Under the pieces are notes generated by a model. It had not been told where the DNA came from. It saw nothing but the letters and a program-made list of their open reading frames with translations, and searched no databases. A DNA stretch of 64,000 bases from an uncultured Algibacter sp. Its GTDB lineage: Bacteria > Bacteroidota > Bacteroidia > Flavobacteriales > Flavobacteriaceae. The stretch is from assembly GCF_947490405.1 (NCBI RefSeq), contig NZ_CANLGU010000003.1, forward strand, positions 360,165 to 424,164. Direction: 5' to 3'. The position numbers and the translations under genes were made by a program. Of this stretch, positions 7,717 to 16,712 are shown piece by piece. Position 1 is the stretch's first letter. The number at the start of each line of letters is the position of its first letter.

Positions 7717-7790
7717 GGCGAGGTAGCTCAGTTGGTTAGAGCGTCGGATTCATAACCCGGAGGTCGGGGGATCGTGCCCCCCTCTCGCTA
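7717..7790 (+). tRNA. tRNA-Met (anticodon CAT)
   Basis: A 74-base cloverleaf. The acceptor is GGCGAGG/TCTCGCT with G-T pairs at both ends. The D arm is GCTC/GAGC around AGTTGGTTA. The anticodon loop is TTCATAA, giving CAT. The variable loop is AGGTC and the T arm is GGGGG/CCCCC. The CCA end is not encoded. The acceptor begins with a G-T pair and the anticodon stem lacks the three consecutive G-C pairs of an initiator, so elongator Met is favoured, although a tRNA-Ile2 with modified C34 also reads as CAT. Two oddities are an A-C opposition at 31-39 and a T loop of ATCGTGC instead of TTCGANN. Confidence 0.93.
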
Positions 7791-7793
7791 CTA

Positions 7794-7825
7794 AAAAGCC
7801 AAGAATTTAATTCTTGGCTTTTTTA
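7794..7825 (+). terminator. Terminator after tRNA-Met
   Basis: AAGCCAAGAAT and ATTCTTGGCTT form a perfect 11-bp stem with loop TTA, followed by six T. It begins only a few bases after the tRNA. Confidence 0.88.
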
Positions 7826-7944
7826 AATTCCAGGAACTACCAAGATTTTATTTTTAATATTTTTAAAAGCGCTAGTAACCATATTAAACTTCTTTTTTAG
7901 ACTTTTAAATTTCTTCTAAATGTATAGCTTATTTGTTACTTTTA

Positions 7945-9015
7945 TTACTCATTCACAGCCCTTAAAGCTGCTTTCATAAAGCCCATTGCATAAGCCATAC
8001 CTGCGTACCAAGAACCATCACAACTCATTTGCGGTGTATGGTCGGGAATTAAAATGCCTTCAAAATTATTCTGTTTTAAAATTTCTAAAATTTTAAACAT
8101 ATCAATATCTCCTTCATCCACAAATACCTCTTTATAATTAGGTACCTTACCTACTACATTTCTAAAATGGATATAAGCAATTTTATTTTGTTTACTATAC
8201 TGATTTGTTGCTTCGTAAACGCTGCCATCTGTCATTTCTGCTATGGTGCCTAAGCAAAATTCAAGATTATTACTTTCACTGGGTTGCATGTCTATAAGAC
8301 GCTGATACATATCTGGTTGATAAACCAATCGCGGTGTGTTTCTAACATAGGGCATTGGTGGGTCGTCTGGGTGTGCCGCCATTTTCACACCCGCTTTTTC
8401 TGCAACAGGTATAATTTCATCTAGAAAATACTGCAACCTTTCCCATAAGGTATCATGAGATACGCGTTCTACTGTTCCTTCCGGAGCATTTTCATCATAG
8501 ACCATGTTCCAAACCATCCCATTAGGAATAGGGGTTTCATCTACTGAACCTTCCATCCCAACAGAAACAGCGCCTCCTCTGGCAAATGGTTTTTCAACTC
8601 TACTAGAGACGCCTGCTAAAGAAAAATTGTATCCAAAAACAGGTATTCCTGCTTTACCAACAATACGAATCTGCTCTTTAACCAATTCTATTTGTGCTGC
8701 TTTTTTCGGGCCATCCAAAAGAATATCATGCCAAATAGAAGGGTCGAAATTTTCTATAGCATACCATTCCAAACCATGACTATTTATCTCTTTTTTAATT
8801 TTAAGAAGTTCTTCTAAAGTCCATAGCTCGCCATTACCTGCTTTACCCCAACCTCTATCGCCTCCAATAGGTTGGTTGGCGTTAGATTTACTGTTGTCTG
8901 CATTACCAAAATAATCTACCATGTGTACCACTAAATGTGTAGCACCACATTGTTTTGCAAACTTATAATGCTGTTCATTGAGCATGTGACGGTATAATCC
9001 AAATCCTAGTTTCAT
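7945..9015 (-). CDS. uxuA: Mannonate dehydratase
   Basis: A 356-residue TIM-barrel enzyme of the UxuA family. It removes water from D-mannonate to give 2-keto-3-deoxy-D-gluconate (KDG) in the cytoplasm. Family hallmarks are the N-terminal MKLGFGLYRHMLNE, a long middle section with YNFSLAGVSSR and RGGAVSVGMEGS, KMAAHPDDPPMP, and C-terminal HFRNVVGKVPNYKEVFVDEG followed by LIPDHTP. Several of the His, Asp and Cys residues in these blocks are expected metal ligands. It is the last gene of the operon that starts with the GH38 gene at 19568. It can serve glucuronate breakdown (via fructuronate and mannonate) or a direct mannose oxidation route, since an SDR and a lactonase lie in the same operon. 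Confidence 0.92.
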   Translation of the reverse strand: MKLGFGLYRHMLNEQHYKFAKQCGATHLVVHMVDYFGNADNSKSNANQPIGGDRGWGKAGNGELWTLEELLKIKKEINSHGLEWYAIENFDPSIWHDILLDGPKKAAQIELVKEQIRIVGKAGIPVFGYNFSLAGVSSRVEKPFARGGAVSVGMEGSVDETPIPNGMVWNMVYDENAPEGTVERVSHDTLWERLQYFLDEIIPVAEKAGVKMAAHPDDPPMPYVRNTPRLVYQPDMYQRLIDMQPSESNNLEFCLGTIAEMTDGSVYEATNQYSKQNKIAYIHFRNVVGKVPNYKEVFVDEGDIDMFKILEILKQNNFEGILIPDHTPQMSCDGSWYAGMAYAMGFMKAALRAVNE

Positions 9016-9021
9016 CTTATA

Positions 9022-10209
9022 CTATTTTTGTTTTAAAAATGCTTTAATCTCTTCATCTGTATAGCTACTAAAGTGTTTCAATATCTCTTCGGCATGTTGA
9101 TTTAATAATGGCGCTGGTTTATCAATTTTTTGTGGTGTATCACTAAATTGAACAGGAAAACCTGTAGTTTTCACTTTACCTATCGTAGGATGTTCATATT
9201 CTAAAATCATGTTGTTGTGCTGTATCTGAGGGTCTTCTACCATCTCTTTAAAACTATTAACTTGGGAACACCAAATATCTTCTGCTAGCAATATATCTAA
9301 CCATTCGGTAGTAGTTTTTGTTTTAAAAATAGCATTGAAGTCATTACGAATCTCATCCCTTCCTTCTATAATATTATTTGAATCGAATGCTTCATTATCA
9401 TACTTATCCAAACGGATGACCTGGGCTAATTTTCGAACAGAATTCATGCCTATAGCAATATAGCCATCACTTGTATCGTACAATCCATATGGCGCTCCAA
9501 GCCACGGATTTGGAATACCACTTTCACTACGTTCAGGATTTTCGCCTTTGTGTAAAAACGCCGTAATTTCCTGAGTATGAAATCCTACTGCCGAACTCAA
9601 TAAATTAGCTTCTATTTTCTGTCCTTTTCCTGTAACGCTGCGTGAATAAATAGCTGCCAAAATCGATTGTACAATAAATAAACTCGTTAATAAATCTGCT
9701 TGTCCAACGGCAGTCACTACGGGTAAATCTCCTTTTCTTCCATTTAGAAATGGCCCACCACTAATAGATTGTGCCAGTAAATCTTGCCCTGGTCGTTTTA
9801 AATAAGGGCCAGATGCACCGTAACCCGAGCTTGAACAATACACCAATTTGGGATTTAATACTTTCATATCTTCATAGCCTAATCCCAAACGCTCCATAAC
9901 GCCAGGGCGAAAATTTTCTAGAAGGATATCCGCTTTGGCAATAATATCTTTTGCTATTTGTTTGCCCTCATCCGTTTTCATATCGAGGGCAATACTTTTT
10001 TTATTTCTGTTGAAGCTAATAAACGAAATACTCTCGCCTTTTGGATACAAATTCCCATACGCATAATGCCTTAACCAATCGCCTTTTGGAGGCTCTATTT
10101 TTATGATTTCCGCACCCATGTCTCCTAACATCTGTGTTGCCCAAGGGCCTTGTGCTAATTGTGAAAAATCGGCAACAACTAATCCTTTTAATGGTCCGTT
10201 TTGTTCCAT
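9022..10209 (-). CDS. CaiB/BaiF (class III) CoA-transferase family protein
   Basis: A 395-residue member of the family III CoA-transferases, which move CoA between carboxylic acids through acyl-enzyme anhydrides. The signature is VVADFSQLAQGPWATQMLGDMGA (split: ADFSQLAQGPWATQ then MLGDMGAEIIKIEPPKGD). The expected catalytic Asp is in GPYLKRPGQDLLAQSISG near residue 147. LLENFRPGVMERLGLGY is also typical. It is cytoplasmic. It starts 2 bases after the stop of the enoyl-CoA hydratase gene, so the two form an acyl-CoA pair inside a sugar-acid operon, which is unusual. The acid it activates is unknown. Confidence 0.9.
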   Translation of the reverse strand: MEQNGPLKGLVVADFSQLAQGPWATQMLGDMGAEIIKIEPPKGDWLRHYAYGNLYPKGESISFISFNRNKKSIALDMKTDEGKQIAKDIIAKADILLENFRPGVMERLGLGYEDMKVLNPKLVYCSSSGYGASGPYLKRPGQDLLAQSISGGPFLNGRKGDLPVVTAVGQADLLTSLFIVQSILAAIYSRSVTGKGQKIEANLLSSAVGFHTQEITAFLHKGENPERSESGIPNPWLGAPYGLYDTSDGYIAIGMNSVRKLAQVIRLDKYDNEAFDSNNIIEGRDEIRNDFNAIFKTKTTTEWLDILLAEDIWCSQVNSFKEMVEDPQIQHNNMILEYEHPTIGKVKTTGFPVQFSDTPQKIDKPAPLLNQHAEEILKHFSSYTDEEIKAFLKQK

Positions 10210-10211
10210 AG

Positions 10212-10982
10212 TTATTTTTCTGATTTTTTTATAAAACTTTGAATGGCCTGTTGTGCTTCATCATGCAAAAACAATTTTTTAACGGTGCGTGCTTCATTGT
10301 TTATGCGTTCTTCAAAAGGGGTTGCCGTAGTACTCAAGTTTACCAAGCGTTTCAACTGCGCAATAGACTGCCGTGGTCTTCTAGATAATTTACTCGCGTA
10401 ATCCATAGCCTGAGAAAGAAAGTCATCATTTGAAAATATGACGTTAACAATACCCCAATTGTTTAAGGTTTTAGCATCGTATTGCTCTCCTAAAAACAGC
10501 ATTTCCTTAACACGGTTTACGCCTATCTTTTGAATCAATCGTTGTGTGCCACCACCACCAGGAATTAATCTTAAAAACACTTCTGGCAACCCCATTTTGG
10601 CATCTTCTGAAGCTACAATCATATCACAAGACAAGGCAATTTCAAAACCACCCCCTAGCGCAAAACCGTTTACGGCGGCAACCCATGGTTTTGATGCATG
10701 TTCTATAGCATCATACAATTGCATTCCTTTTTCCTGAAACGCATCAAACTCTTCAGCAGTTTGACTGCCATATTCTTTAATATCGGCTCCAGCCATAAAC
10801 GCTCTTCCTTCTCCGGTTATGACAGCGACGTTTACTTTATTATTTGAATTGATCCATCGGATACCTTCAACAATTTCATCCATCATCAAGCGATTCATGG
10901 CATTTAATTGACTTGAACGATTAAATTTCAAGACAGCTATTTTATCTATAACTTCAATTTGTATCGTTTTAAATACTTTCAT
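10212..10982 (-). CDS. Enoyl-CoA hydratase/isomerase family protein
   Basis: A 256-residue crotonase-fold protein. The oxyanion-hole blocks are GRAFMAGADIKEYG and AAVNGFALGGGFEIALSCDM. The two catalytic glutamates of classical enoyl-CoA hydratases are present in GGGFEIAL and GLPEVFLRLIPGGGGTQRL. It most likely adds water to a 2-enoyl-CoA in the cytoplasm. The gene follows the solute-binding-protein gene by 3 bases and precedes the CoA-transferase by 2, so the three are probably translated together. No acyl-CoA dehydrogenase or thiolase is in the window, so this is not a plain fatty-acid oxidation set. Its role within a carbohydrate operon is open. Confidence 0.9.
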   Translation of the reverse strand: MKVFKTIQIEVIDKIAVLKFNRSSQLNAMNRLMMDEIVEGIRWINSNNKVNVAVITGEGRAFMAGADIKEYGSQTAEEFDAFQEKGMQLYDAIEHASKPWVAAVNGFALGGGFEIALSCDMIVASEDAKMGLPEVFLRLIPGGGGTQRLIQKIGVNRVKEMLFLGEQYDAKTLNNWGIVNVIFSNDDFLSQAMDYASKLSRRPRQSIAQLKRLVNLSTTATPFEERINNEARTVKKLFLHDEAQQAIQSFIKKSEK

Positions 10983-10985
10983 TTA

Positions 10986-12125
10986 TTAAATCGATTTATA
11001 AAATTCGTTTAAATCTTTCATGATAATTTCAGAGCTTATATTTTTCAATATCCCTTCATGGATAATATCTGCACCTTGCTCTTGAAATTGATTCCATCCT
11101 GGATGTTGTGGGCGTATATAAGCGTTTTCAATGGTTAACTTAGTGTCTTTAAAAAAGTTATTACACAGCACGTTGTTCTCTGCATTTTCCCAAGCAATTT
11201 TACTTGCGGGTTGCCCTCCATTTAAAGTAAAAACACCTTTTTGAATAGCTGCACTTGCGGCATACATCACAAAATTTGCAGCTATTGAAGGGTGCTTACA
11301 TAAAGCTGACACTGCTAGTCCTACACCTCCCATTATTGTTGACACGTTTTGTTGCCGGCCAACTGGACTATTGGTGAAATGCACGATGTTTTTGGTGTAA
11401 TTTTTTCGGGAATAGTTGGTGTATCCAAATAAGTACGGTGAATAAATGATTTCATCTTCATTACCCATTTTGTATAATATTTGAATAGGATTCCAATTTA
11501 AAGACTCTGGATGACTATGCGTTGCATGAAACTTTATATCGTCTAATGCCTCCACTCCAACTTGCGTGTTTATATGTTTGTTTTGAATAAAATCTTTACC
11601 ATAATTCTGAGCACAAAGGCTTAGAAATGTACACCAGATATCGGTTGGACATAGTGCCCATGCTACTGAAAACTGTGATGGTAATTTTTTATAAAACGCT
11701 TTGAGTTCGTCACGGTTTTTTGGCAAGTTTAAACCTGTATTTTTAAGAAGGTCTTTTCTATATGAAGCCACCAAAGCCGCTGCATCTATTGGTGTTGCAT
11801 AAAAACAACTGTTATAATTATAAATATCATAGCATTTGCCTAAAACGTCAGCTTTTAATATTTGCAATTCTTCTGATGGAATACATGTTTCCAATTTAAG
11901 TAACAATCCATTTTTATCGGCTTGCCCCATGTAAGGATGGTCAATAGTTATAAAATCGTACTTATCGATTAAATCTTCTATAGGCGTATCTCCAAATTCT
12001 TTTAAAGAGCGAACATCCCATTGAATATTTACCTTGGGATTTGTCTTTTTAAATGCTTTAGTTGTTGCGATTAAGGGTTCGTAACCTCTTGGATGATCCC
12101 ACGCAATGCCTTTTAATTCAATCAT
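10986..12125 (-). CDS. Solute-binding-protein-like protein without signal peptide
   Basis: A 379-residue protein with the look of family 1 extracellular solute-binding proteins of sugar ABC importers. Indicators are AWDHPRGYEPLIATTKAFKK and PKVNIQWDVRSLKEF at the N-terminus, KYDFITIDHPYMGQADKNG, the hinge-like YATPIDAAALVASYRKDLL, and GGVGLAVSALCKHPSIAANF. It starts directly with mature sequence. Only 22 bases separate it from the gene before it, so no signal peptide can be hidden upstream. No ABC permease or ATPase is in the window. It is therefore likely cytoplasmic and may act as a sugar-acid sensor, carrier or enzyme. It is coupled with the enoyl-CoA hydratase gene 3 bases downstream. Confidence 0.72.
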   Translation of the reverse strand: MIELKGIAWDHPRGYEPLIATTKAFKKTNPKVNIQWDVRSLKEFGDTPIEDLIDKYDFITIDHPYMGQADKNGLLLKLETCIPSEELQILKADVLGKCYDIYNYNSCFYATPIDAAALVASYRKDLLKNTGLNLPKNRDELKAFYKKLPSQFSVAWALCPTDIWCTFLSLCAQNYGKDFIQNKHINTQVGVEALDDIKFHATHSHPESLNWNPIQILYKMGNEDEIIYSPYLFGYTNYSRKNYTKNIVHFTNSPVGRQQNVSTIMGGVGLAVSALCKHPSIAANFVMYAASAAIQKGVFTLNGGQPASKIAWENAENNVLCNNFFKDTKLTIENAYIRPQHPGWNQFQEQGADIIHEGILKNISSEIIMKDLNEFYKSI

Positions 12126-12147
12126 TTTAGATTGCTTTACTTGTGTT

Positions 12148-13212
12148 TTACAACCAGCAAATATTTACTGGTGTTTGTACTTCTAATTTTGATTTCTCCT
12201 GTAGCAGTCCATTTTTTGGATTGATTTGAAATACCGCCAATGTATTCGAATCTTGATTTGCTGCTATGAGCCAGTTACCCGTTCTATCAATGTTGAAATC
12301 CCTTGGTGTTTTACCTAGAGTGGATTGATGTTCGACCAAACTCAATTGTTTAGAAGTATTATCAATTCTGAATATTGTAATCGTTTCTGAACCTCGATTT
12401 GAAGCATACAAAAACCTCCCATTTGGATGTATTCTAATCGCAGCGCCGCCAATAGCTCCCGTATGATTTTCTGGAATAAAACTTAGTTTTTGTACGATTT
12501 CAGGTTTACTTCCTCGTAAGTCAGCCACAGAAATTTCTCCTGTTAATTCCCCTAATATATAAGCAAAACCTTCGGTGTTATCCATAACCATATGTCTTGA
12601 ACCGCTACCCTTCTCAATTGTAATATCAAGATTTGGTTTAGCCTCCCAAGCTTTAGAAGTGTTATTTAGTTGATAGGCTATGGCAGTATCTAAAGTTAGG
12701 TCTACGCCATACATTTTATCTTCTCCAAAAGGGTATATCATATGGGCATGTGCAGCTTCCTGTCGTTCTGTATTAGGTCCTGTACCCTTGTGTTTAATCT
12801 CTTGTGAACAAGGGGCTAAACTCCCATCGTTTAGAATTGGAAAAGACAATAAATTTCCTGAAACATAATTAGCCAGTACCAACCTATCTTTAATAATAGC
12901 TAAATGGCATGCATAATCGCCATCTATTTTTTGTGAGTTTAAAAGTGTTAATGCCCCATCTTTTTCAATTTTATACGCATACACTTTAGGATTTAAATTT
13001 TCAAACATTTCCTCAAGAGCATAGAGATATTTTTTGTCTTCAGAAATGGTTAGATAACTGGGGTTACGTTGTTTTGTATAATGCAGGTTTTTAATTTCTC
13101 CTGTTTCAATGTTTAATTGAAAGCATCCTATACCAGCTCCTGTTGGGTTTTCGGCAGGTGCGCCTGCTTGTGTGTAACTTCCTGTATAGAATATTGCCTT
13201 ATTTTTTAGCAT
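12148..13212 (-). CDS. Lactonase family protein (YbhE/Pgl-type beta-propeller)
   Basis: A 354-residue seven-bladed beta-propeller of the cytosolic lactonase family (PF10282), which includes 6-phosphogluconolactonase of the YbhE type. Typical pieces are FYTGSYTQAGAPAENPTGAG, GIGCFQLNIETGEI, RNPSYLTISEDKKYLYALEE, AHAHMIYPFGEDKMYGVDL, GGAAIRIHPNGRFLYASNRG and GKTPRDFNIDRTGNWLIAAN. It hydrolyses a sugar lactone to the aldonic acid. There is no signal peptide. It lies 40 bases after the SDR gene and upstream of mannonate dehydratase in the same operon. The three could form an oxidation route from an aldose such as mannose to KDG, but the true lactone is not known. Confidence 0.88.
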   Translation of the reverse strand: MLKNKAIFYTGSYTQAGAPAENPTGAGIGCFQLNIETGEIKNLHYTKQRNPSYLTISEDKKYLYALEEMFENLNPKVYAYKIEKDGALTLLNSQKIDGDYACHLAIIKDRLVLANYVSGNLLSFPILNDGSLAPCSQEIKHKGTGPNTERQEAAHAHMIYPFGEDKMYGVDLTLDTAIAYQLNNTSKAWEAKPNLDITIEKGSGSRHMVMDNTEGFAYILGELTGEISVADLRGSKPEIVQKLSFIPENHTGAIGGAAIRIHPNGRFLYASNRGSETITIFRIDNTSKQLSLVEHQSTLGKTPRDFNIDRTGNWLIAANQDSNTLAVFQINPKNGLLQEKSKLEVQTPVNICWL

Positions 13213-13252
13213 TATTGTTATGAGAATTGATTCTATTAAAAATTATGAATTC

Positions 13253-14050
13253 CTATTTTTTACGTGGTGGGCGTGGATCGTACTGTATGGTCTGATTCAT
13301 ATACGCACCGTCTATATACAAGTCTGAACCATTAATATACGCTGCCATATCACTAGCAAGAAAAGCTACCGTATTGGCAACTTCGGTAACACTACCAACT
13401 CTACCGGACGGAATCCAATTGTTGAATTTTTCTCGACCAAATTTGTTGATTTCTTCTCTATTCATATTGGTTTCTATGGCACCCGGAGCTACCGAAACCA
13501 CCCTTATATTGCTCTCTGCTAATTCTAAAGACAAACATTTAGAAAACATTTTTAATCCTGCCTTAGCAGAACAATAATGAATTAAGCCTTTTCTTGGTAC
13601 AGCATCATGAATGGAGGATATATTTATAATGACACCCGATTTATTTAATTCCATTCTTCGCCCTGCTTCTTGAGCACACAAAAAAGGTCCTTTTAGATTG
13701 ATATTTATTACTCTATCCCATTCATCTTCTTCTAAATCTAAAACATGCTCTACGCTCTCACTACCCGCATTATTTACTAAAATATCTAAACTGCCGAGTT
13801 CTTCATCTAGTTTGTTAAACATAGCTTTAACGTCACTAGATTTAGATACGTTTGCTCTACCAATAGCTACTTTTACATCAAAAGACTTTCTTATCTCTTT
13901 GGCAACAAGTTCTGCCTTTTCCTTATTACTATAATAATTTATAAAAACATTAGCACCACAGGCTGCTAGTTGTTTGCAAATTTCAGCTCCTATACCTTGA
14001 CTTCCTCCCGTAACTAAAGCCGTTTTTCCTGTTAAATCAATATGTTTCAT
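13253..14050 (-). CDS. SDR-family oxidoreductase (glucose 1-dehydrogenase-like)
   Basis: A 265-residue classical SDR. It has TGGSQGIGAE for the cofactor, the NNAG motif, the active-site Ser in NISSIHD and YCSAK as Tyr-x-x-x-Lys. The C-terminal ADMAAYINGSDLYIDGAYMN is typical of sugar and ketoreductase SDRs. The residue after the second beta strand is Tyr/Asn (INYYSNKEKAELV), so the cofactor preference is unclear. It lies between a cupin gene and the lactonase gene in an operon with an alpha-mannosidase and mannonate dehydratase. That context suggests a sugar 1-dehydrogenase forming a lactone. This is inference; a 5-keto- or 3-keto-acid reductase is also possible. Confidence 0.85.
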   Translation of the reverse strand: MKHIDLTGKTALVTGGSQGIGAEICKQLAACGANVFINYYSNKEKAELVAKEIRKSFDVKVAIGRANVSKSSDVKAMFNKLDEELGSLDILVNNAGSESVEHVLDLEEDEWDRVININLKGPFLCAQEAGRRMELNKSGVIINISSIHDAVPRKGLIHYCSAKAGLKMFSKCLSLELAESNIRVVSVAPGAIETNMNREEINKFGREKFNNWIPSGRVGSVTEVANTVAFLASDMAAYINGSDLYIDGAYMNQTIQYDPRPPRKK

Positions 14051-14060
14051 AGGCTTACGT

Positions 14061-14492
14061 TTACTTTTTTTCTAAACAATTAACTGAATTCATAAGAACT
14101 TCAACCTTTTCCTTTAATTCAATTTGTTTCTCTTCACTTAATTCAAAGAATTCAAAATCAGAAATGTGTGTATTCGATTTTTCTATGATTATCACTTCGC
14201 TCCCTTTTTCCATGGCTATATTATGCCACATATCTTGTGGAATGTTATAAACTTTATGCTGTTCCATAAGTTCCAGTTCAAAAACAGGCTCCCCTTCTTC
14301 AATTTTGGCTGCAATTAATACTGAGTTTCCTTTAGTTAAAACAAAAACCTCATCTGTTTGTAGATGAACATCCAATTTTTTTATATTGTTTATATGCTGT
14401 TCTTCTTGGTAGTTAAGCTGAGCTACTTGCCATCCATCTCTTATTAAAAATGGATGATACCCATCGCCTTCAATTTTATATGTTTCAATCAT
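14061..14492 (-). CDS. Small cupin-like protein
   Basis: A 143-residue cytoplasmic protein with a single predicted beta-barrel of cupin type. It has HLQTDEVFVLTKGNSVLIAA in place of the classical first cupin motif, and VYNIPQDMWHNIAMEKGSEV as the second with its His. The usual metal-binding His-x-His is reduced, so it may be a non-catalytic sensor or an isomerase-like protein. The gene starts 1 base after the MFS porter stop and ends 10 bases before the SDR start. I do not recognise a named family. A helper role in handling a sugar or sugar acid is likely from context. Confidence 0.65.
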   Translation of the reverse strand: MIETYKIEGDGYHPFLIRDGWQVAQLNYQEEQHINNIKKLDVHLQTDEVFVLTKGNSVLIAAKIEEGEPVFELELMEQHKVYNIPQDMWHNIAMEKGSEVIIIEKSNTHISDFEFFELSEEKQIELKEKVEVLMNSVNCLEKK

Positions 14493-14493
14493 T

Positions 14494-15954
14494 TTATGAT
14501 TTGTTACTAGACTTAATTTTTGAACGCCAATACTTCTCTATATCTTCTAAGGTTTTTCCTTTTGTTTCTGGAACAAATTTCCAGATAAACCAAATGGCTG
14601 GCATGGTTAAAAAGGCATATAGAAAGAAGGTTCCAGAGGCATTAATAGTTTCTATTAAAACAGGATTGGTAAGTGTTACTACAAAACCAGTGACCATTAA
14701 TGAAAAACTTCCAATAGATACCGCTAAACCTCTTATTCTTGTTGGAAAAATCTCACTAATAATAACCCAAACAATAGGACCGAATGAGAATGCGAAACTT
14801 GCGACGTACATTAGTAACGGTATGATAACGTATTGTGAACCAATAGCGAACAATATACCAACACCAGATAATGAAATAAAAGCGCCTACAACTCCTATAA
14901 GTAGTAGTTTTTTTCTACCAAACTTTTCAATCTGAGAAATGGCTACAAACGTAAATGCACTATTAACAACACCTACTAAAACCGCACCTAAAAAAGCACT
15001 TTCTACACTTTTAACAGACTCGTTAATTATGTTTGGTGCGTAGTACATAATTGCCGCAATACCACTTAAATGCGCAAACATTGGAAGCAGAATGCCTATT
15101 AAAAGTGGAATTCTTAAAAACGGTTGAAATAATTCTTTAAAGCCTCCTGTTTCTTCTTTTTCCAAAGCCTCTATTTCTTTCATCTCCACTTGCGCTTCTT
15201 CTTTACCAAGTATCTTTTCCATTATCGCTAGCGCTTCAACTTTCCTTCCTTTGGTAATTAACCACCTAGGGGTTTCTGGTACTATAAAAAGCAAACACAA
15301 GAATAGTAATGCGATTGGTACTTCTGTTCCAAACATGCCTCGCCATAATTCATCTACAAATAACCAACTCCAAAATGAAGATGATTCACTGGAGATAATT
15401 CCTGCCGCATCGCCTGCATTGCTTAGTACAATCCAATCTACTAAAAAGGCCAAAAGGATTCCTAGAGTAATCGATAACTGATACATTGACACCATTTTAC
15501 CTCTACTCTCGGGTTTAGATAGTTCTGAAATATAAATTGGTGCCACCACCGATGTTATACCTACACCGATACCACCAATTAACCTGACTACTATTAAGAA
15601 ATTGAAAGATGTAGTAACGTCTGATGCAATCCAAAAGCTATGATCTAAATCTCCCAAAAATTGTGGTGGAAGCATAGAACCTAAGGCAGATACGGTTAAA
15701 CAAAGTGCCGCTAAAATAAGCGCCTTTTTTCTGCCAAATTTATCCGTTATAGTGCCTGCGATAACACAGCCTAAAATGGTACCTAATAATGCAGATGATA
15801 CTACCAAACCTAACATAGCCGCAGACAATTGAAAGTGCTGTTCTAAAAATGAATTGCACCCAGAAATAATCGCTGTATCGTATCCAAATAGAAATCCTCC
15901 AATGGTAGATACAAAACTGATTCCCAATAAATAGTTAGATTTTTTAGTACTCAT
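14494..15954 (-). CDS. MFS sugar porter (SP family)
   Basis: A 486-residue inner-membrane transporter with 12 predicted helices. The sugar-porter signatures are complete: FGYDTAIISG in helix 1, DKFGRKKAL in the 2-3 loop, ESRGKMVSMYQL, PETPRWLITKGR before the central loop, EKFGRKKLLL, FPTRIRGL and the C-terminal PETKGKTLEDIE. The family includes XylE and GalP proton symporters. It is encoded in the GH38-to-UxuA operon and so probably imports the monosaccharide released by the GH38 enzyme, mannose being the simplest guess. The next gene starts at 14492, showing tight coupling. Confidence 0.93.
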   Translation of the reverse strand: MSTKKSNYLLGISFVSTIGGFLFGYDTAIISGCNSFLEQHFQLSAAMLGLVVSSALLGTILGCVIAGTITDKFGRKKALILAALCLTVSALGSMLPPQFLGDLDHSFWIASDVTTSFNFLIVVRLIGGIGVGITSVVAPIYISELSKPESRGKMVSMYQLSITLGILLAFLVDWIVLSNAGDAAGIISSESSSFWSWLFVDELWRGMFGTEVPIALLFLCLLFIVPETPRWLITKGRKVEALAIMEKILGKEEAQVEMKEIEALEKEETGGFKELFQPFLRIPLLIGILLPMFAHLSGIAAIMYYAPNIINESVKSVESAFLGAVLVGVVNSAFTFVAISQIEKFGRKKLLLIGVVGAFISLSGVGILFAIGSQYVIIPLLMYVASFAFSFGPIVWVIISEIFPTRIRGLAVSIGSFSLMVTGFVVTLTNPVLIETINASGTFFLYAFLTMPAIWFIWKFVPETKGKTLEDIEKYWRSKIKSSNKS

Positions 15955-15992
15955 ACATGTTTGGTTTTAGTTTAGTTAATTTGAATTATAGA

Positions 15993-16697
15993 TTACATAA
16001 TTCCGAATTTATTATAAGCATCAACAGTACTCATACCTTCTTCTAAAGCTTTTTTAACTAACTGTTCGCCTCTAGCTTTTCCTATGGCACCCATAAATGC
16101 TTCTTCCTCAACAGCTTTAGGTACTATAATTACGCCATCTCTATCACCATATATAATATCACCAGGATTGATGCGCGTGCCCTCAATTTCTATGGGTACA
16201 CGGTAATCTATGACTTTTCCTCTTGGACCTTGGTCTTGCGCATAACCACCATAAGAAAAGGTTGGGAAATTAAGACTTAACACCTCATTTGTATCTCTAG
16301 AGTATCCGTGAAGTACTGCACCGGCAGCTTTCAATTTTAAAGCTCTTGTACTCATTAATCCACCCCAAAGTGCGTATCTTGGAGATGAACCTGAACAGAT
16401 GTAAACTTCATCTTCCTTTAAATCGTCTAAGGCTTCAAACATAATCCCGAAAGGCTTTTTCATGATGGGATTATTCGTGTTTTCTGCAGATTCTTCAAAC
16501 ACATCGGCTTCCAAAACAGGCATTGCTCTTCCTATTAAAACAAAGTCTGTGTTTAACGGTTTAATATTTGGTGGAAGAAATTGATGTTGGTATCCAAGCG
16601 TATCTAAAATATCGCCAACCAAGGCAACAAACAATTCTGATTTAGCTATAGTAAATAGCTCTTTATCATTTTTCCAAATTTTGCTAGTGGCACTCAT
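15993..16697 (-). CDS. RraA family protein (aldolase/decarboxylase-like)
   Basis: A 234-residue protein of the RraA/HMG aldolase-like family. Typical parts are ALVGDILDTLGY, ALWGGLMSTRALKLKAAGAVLHGYSRDT, the central GDIIYGDRDGVIIVPKAVEEEA and a preceding PGDI loop. Members include 4-hydroxy-4-methyl-2-oxoglutarate aldolases and oxaloacetate decarboxylases (metal-dependent), and the RNase E inhibitor RraA of E. coli. Bacteroidota do not use RraA in the enterobacterial way, so an aldolase or decarboxylase acting on a keto acid is more likely. It follows the GH38 gene by 15 bases in the same operon. The true substrate is unknown. Confidence 0.82.
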   Translation of the reverse strand: MSATSKIWKNDKELFTIAKSELFVALVGDILDTLGYQHQFLPPNIKPLNTDFVLIGRAMPVLEADVFEESAENTNNPIMKKPFGIMFEALDDLKEDEVYICSGSSPRYALWGGLMSTRALKLKAAGAVLHGYSRDTNEVLSLNFPTFSYGGYAQDQGPRGKVIDYRVPIEIEGTRINPGDIIYGDRDGVIIVPKAVEEEAFMGAIGKARGEQLVKKALEEGMSTVDAYNKFGIM

Positions 16698-16712
16698 ATT
16701 TCTGATTTACAA

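Noticed and set aside
10986..12125. ABC sugar importer
   Set aside because: No permease or ATPase genes are nearby and the binding protein has no signal peptide.
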